A stretch of 64,000 nucleotides of DNA, from assembly GCA_922989275.2 (NCBI GenBank), contig OV277861.1, positions 52,739,623 to 52,803,622 of the forward strand, read 5' to 3'. The DNA is from Gari tellinella (lineage: Eukaryota > Mollusca > Bivalvia > Cardiida > Psammobiidae). This document shows, piece after piece, positions 56,918-64,000 of the stretch (its first letter is position 1; each line of letters starts with the position of its first letter). Below the pieces are notes generated by a model. It did no database searches and was not told the DNA's origin. It saw nothing but the letters and a program-made list of their open reading frames with translations. The translations under genes were made by a program, and so were the position numbers.

Positions 56918-56955
56918 CTGTAGTAGGCGTGCAACAAAACAAAACAATGCATTAA

Positions 56956-57174
56956 CATAGCTCTAGATAAGGGGAGTAGCTAAAACCCTAAAATCTTCAT
57001 GTCTCTTCGAAACCCTATGTTGTGACTACTCATTAGAATCGTCTCTTCGAGACGATTCTAATGAGTGGTCACATCAGGGGGTTTCGTGGGGACATAAAGG
57101 AGACAATGCTGAGATATATTTAGATGAAGATGTTGAGATATATTTAGGTAATTCTCTCTATTATCTGAAGCCCT
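56956..57174. mobile_element. B-type element, diverged
   Basis: CATAGCTCTAGATAAGGGG to TATTATCTGAAGCCCTTA. The core ATCGTCTCTTCGAGACGAT is intact. A GATATATTTAG word is duplicated in its right part. Confidence 0.75.
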
Positions 57175-57401
57175 TATTTAGACAAAGAGAAAACAAACCC
57201 TGAACAGATAACACTGACACTCTTAAACACACAGGAAAGGTGTACAGAGCTGGAACAGTTGAGTGTCTGCACTAACATGGTAAATGGGAGCAATTGTGTT
57301 GTAGCTATAGCAATTCAGGAACCAAGTATTCCCATCATTTGCTAGAATGAAATTTAGTACTGTAATGGTAAGAGGTACAAAGGTTGAACCAGTGGCCTTA
57401 A

Positions 57402-57645
57402 CCCTTTACCTGAAAGCCTGTTTCTAGTATTGAAGATATGTGACTACTTAAAGCAGGTTGAAAGTAAAGCAGAATGCGCCCTAAGGCGCATTTTGCTTTA
57501 CTTTCAGCCTGCTTTAAGCTATTAACTGCTAGAATAAGGAAAGTATTAAATATGACACATATTCATTACGGTATAATTTGGAACTATTTTCTTCAGCGGA
57601 TGAATAAAATGAATGTGCTAAAAGTCGCTTCTATAAGGGAAAGGG
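57402..57645 (+). mobile_element. A-type element with TTAA duplication
   Basis: CCCTTTACCTGAAAGCCTG to ATAAGGGAAAGGG, with TTAA at 57398-57401 and 57646-57649. The 220 bp before it are unassigned. Confidence 0.87.
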
Positions 57646-57658
57646 TTAAGACGTTTAA

Positions 57659-57934
57659 CCCATTACCCCATAAATATGCCTTTCTACCCCTTGAATTTTT
57701 TCCCTTTTCATAAGAAAATAAATCGATTATATACAGTCTTTAATATAATACCATAAGAAATATTTTCTATATCCTAGTAGCGTATAGCTTAAAGCAGGCT
57801 GAAAGTAAATTACTTTCAACCTGCTTTAAGTGGTCACCTGTATTTAAAACTAGAAGGCACATTCTGCTTTACTTTCAACCTGCTTTAAGTGGTCACCTGT
57901 ATTCAAAACTAGAACAAGGATATGGGGTAAAAGG
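57659..57934 (-). mobile_element. A-type element with an internal duplication
   Basis: CCCATTACCCCATAAATATG to GATATGGGGTAAAAGG. TTACTTTCAACCTGCTTTAA with its flank is present twice (57808 and 57870), and the left arm of the apex is lost. Confidence 0.8.
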
Positions 57935-58030
57935 TTAAACAATGTAGACCATAAATCAGCAGCCATTTTCTCAATACTGCTACTAATCAAGGTCTAGACA
58001 ATTCCAAAGTCTTCAGAAACAAGTATAATG

Positions 58031-58276
58031 GCCACTTTCCACCATAGCCTGTTCCTAGTTTTTTGAAAACAGGTTTCTGCTTAAAGAAGGTGGAAATTAA
58101 GTAAAGCAGAATGTGCCTTAAAGAGCATTATGCTTTACTTTCAACATGCTTTAAGCCACCATCTGCTAGGTAATGAAAATTATTGCTTATGAAACAATCT
58201 CAAATCTATTTTCACCAGTGGAGGAATAAATGAGGTGTAAAAAGGCCAGTTAAAGGATAAGAAATCAATGGGTTAA
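58031..58276 (+). mobile_element. A-type element, diverged
   Basis: CCACTTTCCACCATAGCCTG to AATCAATGGGTTAA. An E/F-type remnant follows at 58283-58350. Confidence 0.7.
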
Positions 58277-58529
58277 GTTTTCAGTGCAGACTCTGGTCTG
58301 ACGCTGCATTTCCAATGCAGCAAATGATCTTAGTCTATGCTGCTAACTAAACCAGGTATGTAAAAATTTGTGTCCAATTTGATAGAAAGGAACATTAATT
58401 ATTTGATAATGGATCAAATATATAAACAATTTGCCACTTTGAATGTAGTTCTTCAAATATTTGTCAATGTGACTAAAATATAGCAGATTACATTTTTGGA
58501 ACATCTATAATAATTATTTTAACAATTTG

Positions 58530-59043
58530 AACCTTTACTTCATATACATCCCTTTTATGCCTTTAATTCATTCCTCCACAGAAGACAATAATTCACTTTA
58601 AAGTCATGACTATACATCACAGTCATGAATATATCTCATAAGAAATATTTTCTATATCTTAGAAGTCTGTAGCTTAAAGTGGGCTGAAAGTAAAGCAGAA
58701 TGCACCCTAAGGCCCATTCTGCTTTCCTTTCACCCTGCTTTAACCCTTTCCCCCATAGAAGCGCCTTTTAGCGCATTCAGTTTATTCTTGCCCTGAAGAA
58801 ACTACATGTAGTTCCAATTTATACATTCATAAATATGTATAATACAAAATATTTTCTATATTCTAGCAGATGATAGCTTAAAGCAGGCTGAAAGTAAAGC
58901 AGAATGCGCTTAAAGCGCATTCTGCTTTACTTTCAACCTGTTTTAAGTGGACACCTACATTCAATATTTAGAGATATGCTATGTGGGAAAGGGTTAAGTG
59001 CTCATTTGCCTTCAAAACTTGAAACAGACTGTTGAGTAATGGG
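58530..59043 (-). mobile_element. A-type element (outer) hosting another A-type
   Basis: CCTTTACTTCATATACATCC to GTTGAGTAATGGG. It is split at the TTAA of CCTGCTTTAAGTG. A further end fragment follows at 59050-59084. Confidence 0.78.
58744..58993 (-). mobile_element. A-type element nested in A-type
   Basis: CCCTTTCCCCCATAGAAGCG to ATGTGGGAAAGGG, with TTAA at 58740-58743 and 58994-58997. Confidence 0.85.
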
Positions 59044-59497
59044 TTAAGCACTAGAAACAGGCTAAGGGGGTAAAGCGCTAATCGAAACAAAAATTTAATT
59101 TGTCGGTCAAACAGTTTGGATCCCGATCCGTCCAATCATGATTCAAATTGTTTGCACATGTCAACCAAATCTCATTTTTCAGAAACTAAGGGTTTATTAT
59201 TGGGGGGAATGTGACTGCTAGAACAGCTTTGACTACTCTTACAGCTCTGTACATAGTTCAGCAAACGAAACAAAACAAAAGCTAAACAACAGTTATGGAC
59301 TCCATGCCAATGTTTAAATACCTGGGGTAGTTCAGGAAGGATGCAATGTCTTGTTATCTAAGATTTATAGATAGCTACTGAAATTGAGTGATTTCCCCCT
59401 AACCCTTCCCATATATTTTGTAAATACAGTCAACCCTGAGACAACTTGATTAAACATTCTCTTGCTGAAGATGTCTCTATTGATAAAATATATTTCA
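59044..59497. other. Unassigned, with an E-type fragment
   Basis: AACAGTTTGGATCCCGATCC (59109) and ATTCAAATTGTTTGCAC are weak E-type arms. Nothing else is recognised. Confidence 0.3.
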
Positions 59498-59863
59498 TAC
59501 AGTGCTCCCTCTTTACAATGACACCCAATGGAAGACAAAGATAATGTGCGTTATTCGGAGGGAGTCGTTATAGGGAGGAAAATTGGCTTACATATGCAAT
59601 CAGCTTGACCCAGATCAGACGACGCGTAATGCCATGTCTGATCTGGATTCAAGCTGTTTGTCACTCATCATTACAATTGTTTCTGTCAAAATGTACATTA
59701 TGTAATTTTTAGAGAAACAACAGATGACAATTTTAAGCAGACGACATTGCAACTGTGAATAGGTTAGAGATAGTTGTCTTGTTTGGGGGAAAAGCGACAA
59801 TTTAGCGTCGTTGTAAGGAGGGAATTGTTGTTGGGAGGGTCCTTGTAGAGGGGGAGTGCTGTA
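59498..59863 (+). mobile_element. G-type TA element, full length
   Basis: TACAGTGCTCCCTCTTTACA to GAGGGGGAGTGCTGTA. The core CATGTCTGATCTGGATTCAA pairs with the left arm. Confidence 0.87.
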
Positions 59864-60364
59864 TCTCGATAATCCCTTCCTTCGCATAAGTGCCATCCTT
59901 CCCATAAACAATATTGAACATCCCACTTCGATATGTTGATAAATGCATTTAATGAAGATGCACCCATTGTTTTAAAATTCAGCTGGCAGATTAAAGCAAG
60001 ATTAAAATAGAGCAGAAAGCTGACTTGAGCTAGGTCAAAGTCCATAAATACATCTATTGTCAAGACATTGTTCGCAAAACCTTTCTGAAATGCCCCAAAG
60101 CAACATACTGATCTCAATAGCAAACTCACCCCCATAATACTGACTATATTTCATAAAGTCCCTACATCCGCAGACTAGCATTATGGTGAGAATTAACATG
60201 GTCTAAAGTTTAGTCAGAACTGTTAGCAGATCACACAAAGGGAAGCAATTCATAAGTTAACTCCCTTTGACATATCAAAAGTGGTAGGTCCTGTCCATAG
60301 AAAATCTCCCTTTATATGTGCCATTTTTTGGGATTTTTTTGGTTCTTTTCTTTTCTTTTTTTAA
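59864..60364. other. Unassigned, with a C-like half core
   Basis: AGATTAAAGCAAGATTAAAA at 59991 resembles one C-type arm. No exon-like frame with splice sites was found. Confidence 0.3.
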
Positions 60365-60582
60365 ACGCTTTGCATGCTAGCGGCAGATACCTGTGCCACA
60401 GTGATTACCTTTTCAAACAGTTTGGATCCAGATGAGATGTGTAATGCTGTGTCTCATCTGAATCCAAGCTGTTTGACACCCTGACCCCGTTTTGAATTTT
60501 TTTTTATAGAAAACTTCTATTTTTAGGTAAAATTGCCGACAATAATTGTTGCAGACGAAAAGATTACCAAGCATGCAAAGAG
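60365..60582. mobile_element. E-like TTAA element with ends CTCTTTGCATGCT
   Basis: CGCTTTGCATGCTAGCGGCA faces AGCATGCAAAGAG, with TTAA at both sides. The core CAGTTTGGATCCAGATGAGA is E-type. Confidence 0.72.
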
Positions 60583-60626
60583 TTAAAAAGGTGCCATATT
60601 ATACTTCTATTCTGTCCTGAAGAAGA

Positions 60627-60707
60627 GTTCTAAGATTGGCTTTTTTATTGTTGGATAAAACATGTTTTATCCAACAATAAAAAGCCCAATCTTATCTGGA
60701 GCTCTGC
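60627..60707. repeat. Perfect short hairpin with B-type right end
   Basis: AAGATTGGCTTTTTTATTGT faces ACAATAAAAAGCCCAATCTT round an ACATGT centre, followed by ATCTGGAGCTCTGC. Confidence 0.65.
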
Positions 60708-60709
60708 AA

Positions 60710-60968
60710 GAGTTTGGAGTCAGATTAGACACAGAAGTTATGCAGTGTTTGATCATGTTTTGAATTGTTTGGCATTCAGTTTTACATAAATTCCATTGAT
60801 AAAACTTTTTTCCTGTTTGATCAAATCTAAAAGTAAATGTAATACAATAAAATGTATAAATTGACAGGGTTTTAATAATGTTTACTATTTATGAAAATCT
60901 GAATGCCAAACAACTCAAAACATGATCAAACGCTGCATCACTTCCGTGTCTAATCTGACTCCAAACTC
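60710..60968. repeat. Long inverted repeat with 115-bp spacer
   Basis: GAGTTTGGAGTCAGATTAGA at the left pairs with TCTAATCTGACTCCAAACTC at the right over about 73 bp. The inner arm ends are GCATTCAG and CTGAATGC. Confidence 0.75.
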
Positions 60969-60977
60969 TTGACATTG

Positions 60978-61359
60978 CAGGACTCGAGATAAGAGGGAGT
61001 GAACTAAACCAATCAAACATTTTTTCACTAGTTTCAGCACCAAATCCTGTGGAGTGACTACTCATTAGAATAAAGACAACTCTACTGACTTGTGGTACCA
61101 TAGGGTTAAATGCAGAAATAAACAGGGCGCCAGATAAGAGGGAGTAAACTGAACAAATCCTCTATTTTTTCACACTTTTCTGCATCAAAACTTATGGTGT
61201 TACTACTCATTAGAATCCTCTCTTTGAGACGATTCTAATGAGTAGTGACACCATAGGGTTTAATGCAGAAATAAAGATTTTAGATTTGGAAATACTCCCC
61301 TTATCTGGAGCCCTGAATAAAGATAAGTTTTTGAAATTCTCCCCTTAGCTGGAGCCCTG
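60978..61359. mobile_element. B-type element (outer) hosting another B-type
   Basis: CAGGACTCGAGATAAGAGG to CCTTAGCTGGAGCCCTG. It is split after TGCAGAAATAAA. Confidence 0.82.
61123..61315. mobile_element. B-type element nested in B-type, clean 6-bp duplication
   Basis: CAGGGCGCCAGATAAGAGG to CTTATCTGGAGCCCTG. AATAAA is repeated at 61117-61122 and 61316-61321. Confidence 0.88.
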
Positions 61360-61534
61360 GTAAAGGATATAATAGTTTAATAACAAACATGTTCATTGGG
61401 AAAGGACAACCATCTATCTGGTAACTCTGTTTTAGCATCTTGTATGCTTAATGGGCAGTTTCATATTAACAAGACCTCCACTTTTTGAACCTTTCCCATT
61501 CTAAACAAGTTATCTTTTTATACTGTTCACTCTA

Positions 61535-61766
61535 ACCCTTCACTCCATAGATGCACATTTTTATGCATTTAATTTACACCGTCCATTTTATACAGTGATG
61601 AACGTGCATCATAAGAAATATTTTCGTTTACCTTGTCAGATGGAAATTTGAAGCAGGCTGAAAGTAAAGCAGAATATGCCTTAAGGCATATTCTGCTTTA
61701 CTTTCAACCTGCTTTCAGTAGTACCCATCTTCAAAGTTAGAAATAGGCTATGGGATAATGGGGTGA
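61535..61766 (-). mobile_element. A-type element
   Basis: CCCTTCACTCCATAGATGCA to GATAATGGGGTGAA. The core hairpin ATATGCCTTAAGGCATAT is perfect. Confidence 0.78.
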
Positions 61767-61849
61767 ACAAGTTACTGACAATCACTGTCTCAAAATCATG
61801 TTTTCTTCCCAATCAGTACACTCTTAGTGTAAACAGTTGGGATGTAAAG

Positions 61850-62044
61850 CAGGGCTCCAGATGAGTGGGAGTAAACTGAACAATTTCAAGACAATCTCAC
61901 TCATTTCAGTAACAAATTCTATAGTGTTCTACTCATTAGAATTGTCTCGAAAAAACGATTATAATGAGTAGTTGCAACATAGGGTGTAATGCAGAAATAG
62001 ATTATATTTTAGTTATTGAAATACTCCCCTTATCGGGAGCTCTG
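61850..62044. mobile_element. B-type element
   Basis: CAGGGCTCCAGATGAGTGG to CTTATCGGGAGCTCTG. It is flanked by GTAAAG and TTAAAG. Confidence 0.8.
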
Positions 62045-62045
62045 T

Positions 62046-62391
62046 TAAAGCAAAACAGAAGAGAAACAATAAGCTCCTAAAGGAGCTTTCTGTTTTACTT
62101 TTACCTTGATTTAAGCAGCCACCCACTTTAAACATCAAACAATTAACATGATTTAGTGGTCATATTAACCCTTAGCCCGCCAAATAAATTGTCGTCTGCT
62201 ATATTTCTCGTCTGCTTCATGTTTCAAAGTGCTTCAAAGTTGCTCAAAATTGCTGAAAATGTTGTCCGAGTGTCAAACAGCTTGGAACCGGATGAGACGC
62301 CGAGTTACTCGGCGTCTCATCTGGATCCAAGCTGTTTGCATATGGAGCTATAGTCGTGAGTGGCAGGCTAAGGGTTAAAGTTTTACTGTAT
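62046..62391. mobile_element. C-type element split by an E-type, left end displaced
   Basis: The core AATAAGCTCCTAAAGGAGCT runs to TTTAGTGGTCATA, is broken by the E-type, and resumes AAGTTTTACTGTA. Confidence 0.75.
62169..62374. mobile_element. E-type TTAA element nested in C-type
   Basis: CCCTTAGCCCGCCAAATAAA to TGGCAGGCTAAGGG, with TTAA at 62165-62168 and 62375-62378. The core GACGCCGAGTTACTCGGCGT is perfect. Confidence 0.88.
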
Positions 62392-62699
62392 TCAAGAATG
62401 AGAAAGGTTTAATATTCAACACTAGAACATAAAAATATAACTTGAAGGAAAAAACTAAACATAGCCCTGTTGAAAGAAATAAGACCTTTGAACATTGCAT
62501 AAAGTGCACACCAAGATCAGCGAATGCATTTCCATAAGAACAGGGGAGGTAATGTATATAAGAGGTGGTGATCTGCAATTTCCAAAAAAAATAAATCTAC
62601 TTCTGCCCAAACCAAACCCTACCTTGTGACAACACATTAGAATACTAATGAATAGTCACCACAAGGACAATGGTAGACAAGTCAGAATTTCAGTATGTG
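62392..62699. other. Unassigned, with a B-type half core
   Basis: ACATTAGAATACTAATGAAT (62633) is a shortened B-type apex inside CTTGTGAC / GTCACCACAAG. Nothing else is recognised. Confidence 0.35.
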
Positions 62700-62908
62700 T
62701 ACAGTAAAACCTCTCTATTACGACCACTAAATTATGTTAATTATTAGGATGTTTACGATAGGTGACCGCTTAAAGCAAGGTGACAGTTAAACAGAAAGCT
62801 CCTTTAGGAGCTTTCTGTTTCACTGTCACCTTGCTTTAAGCTGTCACCTCTCTATTATATAATCAATTAGCCTTCGTTTTAGTGGTCGTAATAGCGAGGT
62901 TTTACTGA
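62700..62908. mobile_element. C-type TA element, full length
   Basis: TACAGTAAAACCTCTCTATT to GCGAGGTTTTACTGA. The core AGAAAGCTCCTTTAGGAGCT is perfect. It is a good reference copy. Confidence 0.88.
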
Positions 62909-63028
62909 ATTTGAAATGCTACTATATTCTTGGAACATTAGCACAAGTCTGAATTATGTGAGGACTCACATAGGCTATCAGGCTATCCCTGTTCTACAAA
63001 CCTTTTCTTTGAATAAAATATTGTTTAA

Positions 63029-63287
63029 CCTTTCACCCCATAGATACACCTTTTTACACATTTAATTAATTTTTTTCACTGAAGAAAATAGTTCCTTTTT
63101 ATACAGTCATGAATAAATACCCTAATATATATTTTCTGTATCCTAGCAGTAGTAAATGATACAATGTACCTTAAAGCATGCTGAAAGTAAAACAGAATGT
63201 GTTTTAAGGCACATTCTACTTTACTTTCAACATGCTTTTATGTTGTCACCTGTCTTAGAAACTAGGAACAAGCTAAGGAGTACAGGG
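63029..63287 (-). mobile_element. A-type element with TTAA duplication
   Basis: CCTTTCACCCCATAGATACA to GGAGTACAGGG, with TTAA at 63025-63028 and 63288-63291. Confidence 0.82.
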
Positions 63288-63371
63288 TTAAACTAAAATA
63301 CCGTAATATGAATCCCTTCTGTTAGCATTGTCCAATGATCCTATTTGTGACCCAACTAAACCTATTCTTAA

Positions 63372-63600
63372 CTCAATACTCCATAAATACTTATTTTAAC
63401 ATATTTAATTTATTCCTCCACTATTAAAAGAAAATAGTTTCATTTTGTACAGTTATGAATATGTATCATTAGAAACATTTTCTATATTTTAGCAGATGGT
63501 AGCTTAAAGAGGGCTGAAAATAAAGCATTTTGCTTTACTTTCAACTTGCTTTAAGTGGTAACCTTTCTTCAAAACTAGAACCAGGCTATGGACTAATGGG
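63372..63600 (-). mobile_element. A-type element with shortened apex
   Basis: CTCAATACTCCATAAATACT to GGACTAATGGG, with TTAA at both sides. The apex is AAAGCATTTTGCTTT. Confidence 0.82.
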
Positions 63601-63699
63601 TTAAAATAATTTGCTACAGTTTAAAACCTCATAATTTTGTATCGCCACCCATTTCAGAATTACAGTATGATAAACTATATAGACATAAGCCATAAAGGA

Positions 63700-63892
63700 A
63701 AGGGTTCCAGATAAGGGGAGTATTTCAAAATCTATAATCTTTATTTCTGGATTTAAACTGTATGGTGTCACTAGTCATTAGAATCGTCTCTTCGAGACCA
63801 TTCTAATGAGTAGTAACACCATAGGATTTGACATTAATATGAGGGAGAACATGTTGGATTTGTTCAGCTTATTCCATCTTATCTTGAGCCCT
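63700..63892. mobile_element. B-type element
   Basis: AAGGGTTCCAGATAAGGGG to CTTATCTTGAGCCCTG. The core ATCGTCTCTTCGAGACCAT has one mismatch. Confidence 0.85.
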
Positions 63893-63908
63893 GAAACATG
63901 ACCTTGAA

Positions 63909-64000
63909 TACAGTGGAGAAAACATTGTTCTTTCCCAATAAACCCATTTACGCTTAATCAATCATTTCCATTGCAAACAGGTTGGCGCAAGATCAGACGC
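63909..64000. mobile_element. P-type element, cut by window end
   Basis: TACAGTGGAGAAAACATTGT to CAAGATCAGACGC. It is the left half of a P-type copy. Confidence 0.72.

Noticed and set aside
59615..60135. Overlapping minus-strand ORFs of 103 and 123 codons as upstream MYCBP2 exons
   Set aside because: The first is the translated G-type element. The second joins it to unassigned sequence, and neither resembles the ligase.

Overview
This is animal nuclear DNA, most likely from a bivalve mollusc. The evidence is a conserved protein split over many short GT-AG exons, AT-rich introns, tRNA-derived SINEs of a bivalve-like type, and a very dense population of short palindromic transposons. No bacterial, viral or organellar gene was recognised.

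The only confident gene is the 3' part of a MYCBP2 / PHR (Highwire, RPM-1) E3 ubiquitin ligase on the minus strand, running from about 56.9 kb down to a stop codon at 9031. I resolved 27 coding exons whose boundaries and phases all join, plus one candidate exon at 56771-56917. They encode about 1,980 residues, the C-terminal two fifths of a protein of roughly 4,600 residues in vertebrates. In protein order they give a Ser/Pro-rich linker, a large exon with a Cys/His motif, a helical region, a DOC/APC10 domain, a helical region, a B-box-like zinc motif, RING-H2, and the tandem-cysteine (TC) domain. Both catalytic relay cysteines of the RCR mechanism are present. Introns range from under 1 kb to more than 5 kb and are largely made of repeats. 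No exon was found right of 56.9 kb. Positions 1-9030 lie beyond the stop codon.

Most of the window is non-autonomous elements, each built round a near-perfect hairpin. Names used here: A-type (TTAA target, ends CCCWTTACCCCATA, about 245 bp, core with AAAGCAGGTTGAAAGTAAAG); B-type (ends CAGGGCTCCAGATAAG, 6-bp target duplication, about 193 bp, core with CATTAGAATCGTCT); C-type (TA target, ends TACAGTAAAACCTCTCTATT, about 207 bp); D-type (TA, ends TACAGTCGAACTTCGATATC, about 196 bp); E-type (TTAA, ends CCCTTAGCCYGCCA); F-type (TTAA, ends CTCTTTGAACCCTAG or similar, about 240 bp); G-type (TA, ends TACAGTGCTCCCTCTCTACA, about 370 bp); H-type (hairpin with GGAATCGTCTTTTCAAGACG); P-type (TA, ends TACAGTGGAGAA); Q-type (TA, ends TACACTGAAACCCCTCTAAA); I-type (700-1,260 bp, from AACAAGAG to GGTGAGCTAAAA, with internal tandem units). 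For A-type, + means the end reading CCCATAGCCTGTTTCTAG comes first. Many copies are nested, with clean target duplications.

The most unusual points are: (1) a roughly 1-kb intronic minisatellite whose unit is the 3' end of a MYCBP2 exon plus its own splice donor; (2) an intronic tandem duplication that gives filled and empty insertion sites, and one TA site holding two different element types; (3) hairpin cores shared between families whose ends and target sites differ; (4) a complete 436-bp TRIM-like LTR element inside a 40-bp satellite.
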